A stretch of DNA of 5,494 nucleotides, taken from Acidovorax delafieldii. Its GTDB lineage: Bacteria > Pseudomonadota > Gammaproteobacteria > Burkholderiales > Burkholderiaceae_C. The notes below the pieces were generated by a model that did no database searches, was not told the DNA's origin, and was given only the letters and a program-made list of their open reading frames with translations. The first letter of the stretch is position 1. Each line of letters starts with the position of its first letter. A program made the translations under genes and the position numbers. The stretch covers positions 21,300 through 26,793 of the forward strand of contig DCVY01000144.1 of assembly GCA_002327945.1 (NCBI GenBank), in the 5' to 3' direction. This document shows, piece by piece, positions 1 to 5,494 of the stretch.

Positions 1-60
1 ATCGATTGCATGCGGCTTGGCAAGAGGTACTGAGCGGTCAACTGCCGTTTCTAGGATCAT
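1..60 (-). CDS. 5' end of the next cobalamin-operon gene (partial, cut by window edge)
   Basis: An open frame starts with ATG at 60-58 and runs off the left edge after 20 codons, beginning MILETAVDRSVPLAK. The ATG shares four bases (ATGA) with the TGA stop of the upstream cobB gene, the typical geometry of translationally coupled genes. A G-rich stretch (GGGTGG, about 70-75) lies upstream and may act as a ribosome binding site. Position and coupling suggest a further B12 gene. A 5,6-dimethylbenzimidazole synthase (bluB), an adenosyltransferase or a CbiB/CobD-type gene would all fit. The visible residues are an unconserved N-terminal tail and do not identify the family, so no function is assigned. 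Confidence 0.6.
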   Translation of the reverse strand, partial: MILETAVDRSVPLAKPHAID

Positions 61-1448
61 GCGTTTTCGCCACCCAGAAGATGCGCAACCGCCTTGGGGC
101 TGGACGGGAACCATGCGTGAAAGTAGCTGGCATGGATGCTGCCCTGCCGGTACAGCGCTTCACCCGCATCCGGCGCCTGCGCTTGGCCCGGGCGGGAGGT
201 TCGGGCCACCACCGGGGCGCTGCTGTCGCTGGTCGAGTAATGAAACGTGTGGCCGCGCAGCGTGTGCCCCGCCACGGCCAGTTGCTGCGGCCCCAGCGCA
301 GCCAAGCGCTTTTGCATGGTCACCCGGCCGGGCAGCAGCCCCCACAGCGAAGCCTGGCTGCCATCCGCCAGCGTGATGGATTCGAACAACGCCATCATGC
401 CGCCGCATTCGGCCCACAGCGGTTTGCCTGCGGCCACATGGGCGCGCAGGCTGGCCTGCATGCCGGTGTTTGCGGCGATCTGCGCGGTGTGCAGCTCGGG
501 GTAGCCACCGGGCAGCCACACCGCGTCGCAATCGGGCAACGCAGCATCCTGCAAGGGCGAGAAGAACATCACCCGTGCACCCATCTGCTCCAGGCACTGC
601 ACATTGGCGGCGTAGATGAAGCAGAACGCCGCATCGCGCCCCACCGCCACCGTGCGGCCCGCCAGCAGGGGGGGCACAGGCACGGCCTGCGCTGGTGCCG
701 GAAAGTCCACCGACCAGCGCTGCAGATCATCCAACGCCATCTGACCCAGGGGCGTGGCGGCCAGTGCGTCGGCAGCGGCGTCCAGCCGCTCCAGGCTGTC
801 GGCCAGTTCGTGCGCGGCCACCAGTCCCAAGTGACGTTCGGGCAGCAGCGCCGCACCGGCCTTGCCCGCACCAGGGGCGGCGCCAGACTGCACGCGCATC
901 AGCGCCCCCATCCAGTCGTCGGCGTCGTACAGGCCACCCTGCAGCATGTCGGCATGGCGTGCGCTGCCCACACGGTTGGCCAACACCCCGGCCCACGGCA
1001 AGCCCGGGCGGTAGTGGCGCAGGCCAAATGCCAGCGCACCAAACGTGCCGGCCATGGCCGATGCATCCACCACCGCCAGCACCCGCACACCGAAGTGCTG
1101 GGCCAGATCGGCGGCGCTGGGATCGCCATCGAACAAACCCATAACACCTTCTATCAGAATGAGGTCGGCTTCCTGCGCCGCCGCATGCAGGCGCTGGGCG
1201 CAATCGGCCTGGCCGGTCATCCAGAGATCCAGCTGGTGCACCGGCGCACCGCTGGCGAGTTGGTGCCAGTGCGGGTCCAGAAAATCGGGCCCGCATTTGA
1301 AGACCCGCACGCGGCGGCCCTGGCGCGCCTGCAGGCGCGCCAGGGCCGCCGTCACCATGGTCTTGCCCTGGCCAGAGGCCGGGGCCGCAATCAGCAGCGC
1401 GGGGCAGCGTGCAGCGGCGGTGGTCGGCAGGGTCACTGCGGCGCCCAC
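57..1448 (-). CDS. cobB: Cobyrinate a,c-diamide synthase (CobB/CbiA)
   Basis: This cytosolic enzyme of corrin biosynthesis amidates the a and c acetate side chains of (hydrogeno)cobyrinate, using ATP and glutamine. The 463-residue length is normal for the family. The N-terminal synthetase domain shows the P-loop APASGQGKT (residues 22-30), KCGPDFLDPH (51-60) and EGVMGLFDG (100-108). The C-terminal glutamine amidotransferase domain shows WLPGGYPELH (311-320), AECGGMM with the presumed nucleophile Cys348, and SIHASYFHAWF (437-447) carrying the conserved His. The start is GTG at 1448, with AGG six bases upstream, and overlaps the end of btuB by 16 nt. A second GTG at 1436 would form a GTGA overlap with the btuB stop and shorten the protein by four residues. 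CobB (aerobic) and CbiA (anaerobic) cannot be told apart here. The gene is probably co-transcribed with btuB under the cobalamin riboswitch. Confidence 0.95.
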   Translation of the reverse strand: MGAAVTLPTTAAARCPALLIAAPASGQGKTMVTAALARLQARQGRRVRVFKCGPDFLDPHWHQLASGAPVHQLDLWMTGQADCAQRLHAAAQEADLILIEGVMGLFDGDPSAADLAQHFGVRVLAVVDASAMAGTFGALAFGLRHYRPGLPWAGVLANRVGSARHADMLQGGLYDADDWMGALMRVQSGAAPGAGKAGAALLPERHLGLVAAHELADSLERLDAAADALAATPLGQMALDDLQRWSVDFPAPAQAVPVPPLLAGRTVAVGRDAAFCFIYAANVQCLEQMGARVMFFSPLQDAALPDCDAVWLPGGYPELHTAQIAANTGMQASLRAHVAAGKPLWAECGGMMALFESITLADGSQASLWGLLPGRVTMQKRLAALGPQQLAVAGHTLRGHTFHYSTSDSSAPVVARTSRPGQAQAPDAGEALYRQGSIHASYFHAWFPSSPKAVAHLLGGENA

Positions 1449-3340
1449 TTCACGCCTACATAAACCGAGCGGCCTACAGTGGCGTAGGTGCGCGCCAACT
1501 GGTAGTCCTTGTCGGTCAGGTTGTCGATGCGTGCCAGCACGGTGTAGTCGCGGGCAATGCGGGTGCTTGCGTACAGGTTGACCAGCGCATAGCCGCCCAG
1601 CACGTTGGTGTTGGCCGCGTTGTCAAAGCGGCGGCCCGAGGCCTGCATTTCGGCACCCACCGTCCAGTCGGCGATGCGCGTGTCAGCGCCCAGGGTGGCA
1701 TGGCGCTTGGCCCGGCGGGCCAGTTGCATGCCAGTGTCCAGGTCACGGTGATTTTGCAGATCAAGCGAGCCATGCAGCTGCACATCCGCCAGCTGGTATG
1801 ACCCGGCAAACGTCACCCCCTCGTACTGCGCGCGGGCCGTGTTGGCATAGCAACCGAAGGGCGATGCACAAGTGCCAGCACCCACGAACGAGATCCGGTC
1901 GGAAACCCGGTTGCGGTAAGCCACCACCGAAACACTGCGGCGTTGCTGTGCATAGCGCAGACCCAGTTCGACGTTGCGGCTGCTCTCGGGTTGCAACGTG
2001 GCCACGCCGTATTCGCTGAAACGCTGGTACAGCGTGGGCGCCCGGAAAGCCGTGCCCACCGAGGCCGTTGCACGCCAGTGCGGCGCAAAGGCGTAGCCGT
2101 AGGAAGCGCTGCCCGTGTCCTTGCCGCCGAACTCGCTGTCGGAATCATGGCGAACGTTGACCTGCAGGGTATGGCGCCCCGCGTTGAAGCCGTAGCCCAG
2201 CGCCAGCGCATCCTGCGAACGGCCACGGTCGATGGGGGCGTTTTGCAGATCGTCTTCACGGCGCTCCAGTGCCGCGCTGAATCGGTGCGCGCCCCAGCGG
2301 TATTCGTTTTGCCAGAGGTAGCCGCGCAGCTGGGTCTCGGTGAGGTAGGGCGATGGCGCGGTCTCGTAGCGGCTGACTGAATCGGTGACCGACACGCGCG
2401 TGCTGTAGGCATCCGACCATTGCGCCGCCCAGGTGAGACCTGCCGTGCGCAGGCGGTTCAGGCTGCGGTCATCTACGGGCTTGGCCGCGCTGAAGGAGGC
2501 ATTGTCATAGCCCGCGTTCATGCGGCTGGCCAGCAGTGTCGCAGCCAGGCGGTGCCGGGCATTGATGCGCAAGCCCAGCCGGGCGTTGCCCGAGGTGCTC
2601 CGGTAACCATCACGGTCGGGGTTGTGGGAACCGCTGGCCTTGGCGTCAAAGCCATCGCTGATTTCGCGCGCAATGCCCAGCGAATAATCGAACGCGCCAT
2701 CCTGCCCGGCCACGCCGCTGACCCCGGCCTCGACCTTGCGGGTGCCCTGGTTGCCAATGCCCACGCCCACATAGGGTCGGGCGGGGCCTTCGCCCTTGCG
2801 GGTGAAAAGCTGGATCACTCCGCCAATGGCGTCCGAACCATAGACTGCGGCAGCGGGGCCGCGCAGCACCTCGATGCGGTCGATCTGCGACAGCGGAATC
2901 TGCTCCCACTGTGCGCCGCCGATGGACTGCGAATCAATGCGCACACCGTCGATATACACCGCCGTGAAACGCGATTCGGCGCCCCGCAGAAAAACGCTGC
3001 TGGCATTGCCCACGCCACCGTTGCGCGAAATCTCGATGCCCGGAAGGCGCGCCAGCACATCGGCCAGCCCCGTGGCACCGCTGCTTTCAATGGTTTCGCG
3101 GTCCACAATGGACATGTCGGCCACCAGATCGGCCAGGGGCTGCTCGGTGCGCGTGGCAGTCACCACGGTGTCTTGCAGTGAAGGCATGCGCGCGTTTTGC
3201 GCCAGCAACACGGGCGCAGCCAATGGCTGCGCTTGCGCCGCATGAACAGACACCAGCGACAGGACAGCCAGCACGCAGGGGCGCAGGCACAGGGGCGCAC
3301 TATGGCGCGCACGAGGGATACGGTTTTTCATAGAAATCAT
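1433..3340 (-). CDS. btuB: TonB-dependent vitamin B12 outer-membrane receptor (BtuB)
   Basis: This outer-membrane beta-barrel imports cobalamins using energy from TonB-ExbB-ExbD. From the chosen start it has 635 residues, near the roughly 614 of E. coli BtuB. A basic N-terminus and hydrophobic segment (about residues 17-34) end at a likely cleavage site AQA/QP (37/38). The TonB box DTVVTATR is at 57-64. The plug follows (about 66-180), with VFLRGAESRFTAVYIDGVRI and IDRIEVLRGPAAAVYGSDAIGGVI, both typical of BtuB. The remainder is the barrel. A Cys pair in GTCASPFGCYAN probably forms an extracellular-loop disulfide. The frame is open back to 3652, but that stretch is the riboswitch, so a start there is rejected. 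ATG at 3340 has a weak GGGTAG ten bases upstream; ATG at 3331 (MKNRIP) is an equally good protein start. The protein ends KWAPQ, not in an aromatic residue. A riboswitch leader specific for B12 supports the substrate call. Confidence 0.93.
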   Translation of the reverse strand: MISMKNRIPRARHSAPLCLRPCVLAVLSLVSVHAAQAQPLAAPVLLAQNARMPSLQDTVVTATRTEQPLADLVADMSIVDRETIESSGATGLADVLARLPGIEISRNGGVGNASSVFLRGAESRFTAVYIDGVRIDSQSIGGAQWEQIPLSQIDRIEVLRGPAAAVYGSDAIGGVIQLFTRKGEGPARPYVGVGIGNQGTRKVEAGVSGVAGQDGAFDYSLGIAREISDGFDAKASGSHNPDRDGYRSTSGNARLGLRINARHRLAATLLASRMNAGYDNASFSAAKPVDDRSLNRLRTAGLTWAAQWSDAYSTRVSVTDSVSRYETAPSPYLTETQLRGYLWQNEYRWGAHRFSAALERREDDLQNAPIDRGRSQDALALGYGFNAGRHTLQVNVRHDSDSEFGGKDTGSASYGYAFAPHWRATASVGTAFRAPTLYQRFSEYGVATLQPESSRNVELGLRYAQQRRSVSVVAYRNRVSDRISFVGAGTCASPFGCYANTARAQYEGVTFAGSYQLADVQLHGSLDLQNHRDLDTGMQLARRAKRHATLGADTRIADWTVGAEMQASGRRFDNAANTNVLGGYALVNLYASTRIARDYTVLARIDNLTDKDYQLARTYATVGRSVYVGVKWAPQ

Positions 3341-3389
3341 CGTCAACAAACTACCCGAGCCGGCTTCCCCGCCAGCATGTGGGAGACAA

Positions 3390-3420
3390 GGTTTCGCTGC
3401 CTCAGAGGGCGCGCGAAACC
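3390..3420 (-). promoter_or_regulatory. Strong hairpin directly after the riboswitch (probable expression platform)
   Basis: On the transcribed strand, GGTTTCGC (3420-3413) and GCGAAACC (3397-3390) form a perfect 8-bp stem around a 15-base loop, which may itself pair GCC with GGC. The hairpin begins one base after the 3' arm of the aptamer's closing helix, where an expression platform is expected. No run of U follows (the next bases are TTGTCTCCC), so a simple intrinsic terminator is not evident. It could act by Rho-dependent termination, by refolding with P1, or by shielding the start region about 50 nt downstream. The pairing is seen directly; the role is inferred. Confidence 0.6.
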
Positions 3421-3421
3421 A

Positions 3422-3635
3422 CCGTGTTGGCCGGTATCCGGGCTGGCGGAACGCCCTCCAATGCCTTCCCAGGCGCTTGTTCAAGGCGCCCAGTGGCTTG
3501 TGAATGGAGAGGGAATCAGATGATTCGTCCGCTGACCGTTGCGGGGGCAGCGCAGGCTCGGCGCACCATGCTTGGCGGCACCTCCCTGCTTCCCGTTGAA
3601 CTGCGGCATGTGAACCACACCGCGAGCACCAACGG
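3422..3635 (-). ncRNA. Cobalamin (AdoCbl) riboswitch in the btuB-cobB leader
   Basis: All core elements of the class I cobalamin riboswitch appear in order on the minus strand. CAACGGGAA is at about 3598-3590. GCTGCCCCCGCAACGGT is at 3551-3535. The B12-box region, GCCACTGGG through CTGGGAAGGC, is at 3497-3463 with its GGCGC/GCGCC hairpin. AGCCCGGATACCGGCC is at 3444-3429. The ends can close as P1: CCGTTGG (3635-3629) with CCAA-CGG in CCAACACGG (3430-3422, two-base bulge). The element lies 82 bases upstream of the btuB start. In this RNA family, ligand binding lowers expression of uptake and synthesis genes, so the operon should be repressed when B12 is plentiful. The boundaries are good to a few bases. 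Confidence 0.95.
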
Positions 3636-3639
3636 CGTG

Positions 3640-3668
3640 ATTTTAAGGGCATTCAAGGTGCGTCCCTC
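3640..3668 (-). promoter_or_regulatory. Candidate promoter of the riboswitch-btuB-cobB operon
   Basis: TAAAAT at 3645-3640 is a fair sigma-70 -10 element on the minus strand. It would start transcription near 3633, right at the 5' arm of the riboswitch closing helix, which fits well. At 17-bp spacing the -35 position (3668-3663, GAGGGA) does not resemble TTGACA. TTGTAG at 3673-3668 is a better match but would be about 22 bp away. The call rests mainly on the -10 and its position. Confidence 0.35.
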
Positions 3669-3674
3669 TACAAT
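3646..3674 (+). promoter_or_regulatory. Candidate promoter of the zapB-like/zapA pair
   Basis: TACAAT at 3669-3674 is a good -10 element and matches the one in front of the 6S RNA gene further right. At 17-bp spacing the -35 would be AGGGCA (3646-3651), a poor match. Transcription would start near 3681, leaving only about four bases before the ATG at 3685. The element interleaves with the opposing btuB promoter candidate. Confidence 0.4.
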
Positions 3675-3684
3675 CGTGGGCTGT

Positions 3685-3906
3685 ATGGACGCTCCCTCCA
3701 CCACCGACCAGATCGCCGAACGCGTTGAGCGACTGCTCTTGCGCCACGCCGAACTCCAACGCACCAACGCCCTGCTGGCAACCCAAGTGACAGCCCTGAC
3801 GCAGGAGCGCGACTCCCTCAAGTCCCGCCTGAGCGCCGCCCGCGCGCGGGTGGACGCGCTGCTGCAACGCCTGCCGCCAGCCCCGCCCCCCAAGGATTCC
3901 GAATGA
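3685..3906 (+). CDS. Small coiled-coil protein, ZapB-like, upstream of zapA
   Basis: This protein has 73 residues. Residues about 6-62 form one long amphipathic helix with heptad-spaced leucines (RVERLLLRHAELQ, NALLATQV, LQRL). The short tail LPPAPPPKDSE is proline-rich and ends acidic. No enzymatic motif is seen. It resembles the small coiled-coil proteins encoded just before zapA in proteobacteria, often annotated as ZapB-like or hypothetical, which are thought to act at the FtsZ ring. Location with zapA is the main functional evidence. Its TGA overlaps the zapA ATG by four bases, so the two are probably coupled. The frame is open back to 3379, but that stretch crosses the btuB leader; ATG at 3685 matches where the coiled-coil begins and lies just after a TACAAT box. 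Direct orthology to enterobacterial ZapB is uncertain. Confidence 0.8.
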   Translation: MDAPSTTDQIAERVERLLLRHAELQRTNALLATQVTALTQERDSLKSRLSAARARVDALLQRLPPAPPPKDSE

Positions 3907-4262
3907 AGCAAATCGAGGTGCAGATCCTGCAGCAAAGCTATCTGCTGTCCTGCCCCGAAGGGCAGGAATCTCGCTTGCTGGAAGCGGTGGAGCGCGTGGA
4001 CACCGCCATGACGCGCATCCGCGATGGCGGCAAGGTGCGCTCGCGCGAACGCATTGCCGTGCTGGCTGCGCTGAACCTGGCGTTTGACATCGCCGACCGC
4101 GAAGCCAGCGACCGGGCGACGCCGCCGCCCCCGGTCACCACAGCCCCTCGCACCAGTGATCCCGCCGGCCTGCCGCCCGATGCAAGCGCCGATGCGCAGC
4201 GATTGCAGGCCCTCGTGCGGCGCCTCGATGAGGCGTTGGGCGACGACGGGCGACTGCTCTGA
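3903..4262 (+). CDS. zapA: Cell division protein ZapA
   Basis: ZapA is a cytosolic protein that binds FtsZ and stabilises and bundles its filaments at the division site. The 119 residues begin MKQIEVQILQQSYLLSCPEG, the usual ZapA beta-strand opening. EAVERVDTAMTRIRDGGKVRSRERIAV and ALNLAFDIA follow within about residues 28-63, as in the family's helical region. A linker of about 22 residues rich in Pro, Thr and Ala (about 71-93) then separates the globular domain from a C-terminal helix (about 96-115). The protein is therefore slightly longer than most homologues of about 105-110 residues. The start has a strong ribosome binding site (AAGGA, 3892-3896, six bases before ATG) inside the preceding gene, giving both coupling and independent initiation. 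The 6S RNA gene follows, as in many proteobacteria. Confidence 0.93.
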   Translation: MKQIEVQILQQSYLLSCPEGQESRLLEAVERVDTAMTRIRDGGKVRSRERIAVLAALNLAFDIADREASDRATPPPPVTTAPRTSDPAGLPPDASADAQRLQALVRRLDEALGDDGRLL

Positions 4263-4336
4263 GGCAAGCGCCGCAGCACCACCTTTGCGTTGCCATCTTT
4301 ACAACGGCCGCGCCTGCAGCATGCACGGCCAACGCC

Positions 4337-4342
4337 TACAAT
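4337..4342 (+). promoter_or_regulatory. -10 element of the 6S RNA gene
   Basis: TACAAT lies six bases before the first paired base of the 6S closing helix (4348), so the expected start falls at about 4348-4349. The -35 position at 17-bp spacing (4314-4319, CTGCAG) is not consensus. The position relative to the RNA is the main support. Confidence 0.55.
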
Positions 4343-4347
4343 AGGCA

Positions 4348-4520
4348 TGTCTGCGGTGCTGTCGGGCTTTATATTTCCTTGAACCAATGCTCACTGAGCA
4401 CGGGCTTGGTACATTGCCCGGTGAGCGTGATCATCTCGCGTCAGATGAACCCAACGCCAGGCTGCCCTCGCCCACCTGAACCCCCGGTTCAGGATGCCGG
4501 TCCGGTGGCACTTGCAGACA
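4348..4520 (+). ncRNA. ssrS: 6S RNA
   Basis: 6S RNA mimics an open promoter and sequesters the sigma-70 RNA polymerase holoenzyme, mostly in stationary phase. The expected rod can be drawn. TGTCTGC (4348-4354) pairs with GCAGACA (4514-4520). After a small internal loop, 4356-4368 pairs with 4499-4511 over 13 positions, five of them G-U. GCTCAC (4389-4394) with GTGAGC (4421-4426), and CGGGC (4401-4405) with GCCCG (4416-4420), form the apical arm. CCTGAACC (4475-4482) with GGTTCAGG (4486-4493) forms the hairpin on the 3' side of the central bubble, matching the CCTTGAACC...GGTTCAAGG element of E. coli 6S. The core of 173 nt is close to the usual 180 or so. Its place directly after zapA is the classical one. 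The ends are uncertain by several bases, and processing cannot be judged. Confidence 0.9.
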
Positions 4521-4537
4521 CCCTCTTTTTCTCTCCC
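4521..4537 (+). terminator. Pyrimidine/T-rich tract after 6S RNA, possible 3' end signal
   Basis: Right after the 6S closing helix comes CCCTCTTTTTCTCTCCC with five consecutive T (4526-4530). The preceding helix plus the U-tract could end 6S transcription, although the helix is long-range rather than a compact hairpin. Read-through into the transporter gene is also possible. Confidence 0.35.
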
Positions 4538-4598
4538 GTCAGTGCACCGACACACTGCACAGACGCGGCGCATTCAGCCTCCCGGATTCCTTTGCACC

Positions 4599-5417
4599 AT
4601 GCTCGAACCCCTTCTGATTGTTGAACTCGGAATCCTCGGTCTGGGCACCGGCTTTCTGGCGGGTCTGCTCGGCATTGGCGGCGGCATGTTGCTGGTGCCT
4701 TTTCTGACCTACATCCTGGGTCACCACCAGCAAGTGGCGCCCGATCTCGCCGTCAAGATGGCCATTGCCACTTCCATGGCCACGATCTTGTTCACCTCGG
4801 TTTCCAGCGTGCGCGCGCACCACAAGCGCGCAGCCGTGCGCTGGGACATCGTGCGACGGCTCGCGCCCGGCATAGTGCTGGGCGGGTTGGTGGCGAGTCT
4901 GGGCATTTTTGCGCTGCTCAAGGGCGCATTTCTGGCCATCTTTTTTGGGCTTTTCGTGAGTTTCTCGGCCTTTCAGATGTTTCTGGACAAAAAGCCGGCG
5001 CCGTCCCGACAGATGCCTGGAACCGGCGGACAACTGGCGGCGGGAGGGCTGATCGGTTTTTTGTCCGGCCTGGTGGGCGCGGGCGGGGGGTTTGTCAGTG
5101 TGCCCTTCATGACCTGGTGCAATGTGGCCATTCACAATGCCGTTGCCACCAGTGCCGCGCTGGGCTTTCCCATTGCCCTGGCAAATGTGGTGGGCTATGC
5201 GGTGGGCGGTCAGTCCGTGGCGGGCCTGCCCACTGCCTCGCTGGGGTATATCTGGTTGCCGGCGCTGGCAGTCATTGCCACCTGCAGCGTGCTGACCGCA
5301 CCTTTGGGCGCCCGGGCTGCGCACCAGCTGCCAGTCAAACAGCTCAAACGCGTATTTTCCAGCCTGCTGCTGGTGCTGGCAGCCTACATGCTTTGGAAAG
5401 GCATCGCGGCATTCTGA
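4599..5417 (+). CDS. TSUP family (TauE/SafE) inner-membrane transporter
   Basis: This is a 272-residue, very hydrophobic protein with about eight predicted membrane segments. It carries the internal duplication of the TSUP family: GFLAGLLGIGGGMLLVPFL (residues 18-36) is repeated as GFLSGLVGAGGGFVSVPFM (153-171). A basic loop (about 71-88, VRAHHKRAAVRWDIVRR) and a polar loop (about 130-145) separate the segments, and the two halves are each about 135 residues. Family members move small sulfur-containing anions such as sulfite or organosulfonates; no substrate is readable here and no sulfur genes are nearby. ATG at 4599 places the first membrane helix immediately and lies outside the 6S RNA, whereas the frame's earlier ATG at 4494 falls within 6S and is rejected. 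The upstream ribosome binding site is weak (GGA, 4584-4586). No clear promoter is seen in the 78 bases after 6S. Confidence 0.9.
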   Translation: MLEPLLIVELGILGLGTGFLAGLLGIGGGMLLVPFLTYILGHHQQVAPDLAVKMAIATSMATILFTSVSSVRAHHKRAAVRWDIVRRLAPGIVLGGLVASLGIFALLKGAFLAIFFGLFVSFSAFQMFLDKKPAPSRQMPGTGGQLAAGGLIGFLSGLVGAGGGFVSVPFMTWCNVAIHNAVATSAALGFPIALANVVGYAVGGQSVAGLPTASLGYIWLPALAVIATCSVLTAPLGARAAHQLPVKQLKRVFSSLLLVLAAYMLWKGIAAF

Positions 5418-5442
5418 GATCGTGAAAACGTTCTGAGCCCCC

Positions 5443-5478
5443 TGCGCCTGCTGCGATTGCGCACCCGCAGCATGTGCG
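5443..5478. other. Hairpin downstream of the TSUP gene
   Basis: TGCTGCG (5449-5455) pairs with CGCAGCA (5466-5472) around a ten-base loop. After one mismatch the helix continues with 5443-5447 against 5474-5478, including two G-U pairs when read as plus-strand RNA. No T-run follows on the plus strand, so an intrinsic terminator is not shown. It might end transcription by another route or belong to an element beyond the window edge. Nothing else is recognisable in 5418-5494. Confidence 0.3.
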
Positions 5479-5494
5479 CTCCACCCGGCCTATA

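Noticed and set aside
6..1463. A 485-codon open frame on the plus strand opposite cobB
   Set aside because: It is antisense to a clear CobB/CbiA with all motifs. Its product is rich in Gln, His, Arg and Gly with no domain, as expected of a GC-rich shadow frame.
2420..3181. A 253-codon open frame on the plus strand opposite btuB
   Set aside because: It lies antisense to the BtuB plug and barrel and has no recognisable domain or ribosome binding site.
3341..3652. N-terminal extension of btuB to an upstream ATG at 3652
   Set aside because: The extra 104 codons coincide with the riboswitch and its hairpin, and the extension would bury the signal peptide.
3379..3684. N-terminal extension of the small coiled-coil gene to 3379
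   Set aside because: It would run antisense through the riboswitch and upstream of the likely promoter; the extra residues show no domain.
4306..4330. GGCCG...CGGCC inverted repeat after zapA as a terminator
   Set aside because: It has only five pairs, a 15-base loop and no T-run, so it is too weak to call.
4542..4560. GTGCA...TGCAC inverted repeat between 6S and the transporter as an operator
   Set aside because: Five-base arms with a nine-base gap are expected by chance in this composition, and no promoter is placed around it.
4494..4598. Upstream start of the transporter at 4494
   Set aside because: The ATG lies inside the 3' part of 6S RNA, and the added 35 residues precede the natural first membrane helix.
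4539..5324. A 261-codon open frame on the minus strand opposite the transporter
   Set aside because: The product is His/Gln/Arg-rich and lacks any motif, while the plus strand encodes a clear TSUP protein.

Overview
The window looks like chromosomal DNA from a high-GC betaproteobacterium, most likely of the Comamonadaceae (Acidovorax-like). This is inferred from the GC-rich coding sequence, the TACAAT-type -10 elements, the ZapA/6S RNA neighbourhood and the style of the proteins; no search was run. All genes look intact except one cut by the left edge, and I see no insertion sequence, phage gene, tRNA, rRNA or CRISPR array.

Left half, minus strand (about 1-3670): a vitamin B12 operon. Transcription runs right to left, from a weak promoter near 3640-3668, through a clear cobalamin (AdoCbl) riboswitch (3422-3635) and an adjoining strong hairpin (3390-3420). 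It continues into btuB, an outer-membrane TonB-dependent B12 receptor, and then cobB/cbiA, a cobyrinate a,c-diamide synthase whose start overlaps the end of btuB by 16 nt. A third gene begins with a 4-nt ATGA overlap at the end of cobB and leaves the window after 20 codons. Uptake and synthesis or modification of the corrin therefore appear to sit under one B12-sensing leader.

Centre, plus strand (about 3646-4262): a divergent cell-division pair. It comprises a 73-residue coiled-coil protein resembling ZapB-type proteins and zapA, the FtsZ-ring stabiliser, joined by an ATGA overlap. The candidate promoters of this pair and of the B12 operon are interleaved in about 30 bp.

Right of zapA (4263-4598): the gene-free stretch holds a well-supported 6S RNA gene (ssrS, about 4348-4520) with its own TACAAT -10 element. 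Its closing helix, apical hairpin and 3' side hairpin can all be drawn from the sequence. zapA followed by 6S RNA is the classical proteobacterial arrangement.

Right end (4599-5417): a TSUP (TauE/SafE) family membrane transporter follows the 6S gene, where enterobacteria would have ygfA. The last 77 bases hold only a hairpin of unknown role.

The most informative items are non-coding: the riboswitch with its hairpin but no U-tract, the 6S RNA, and the interleaved divergent promoters. I found no convincing wholly new system.
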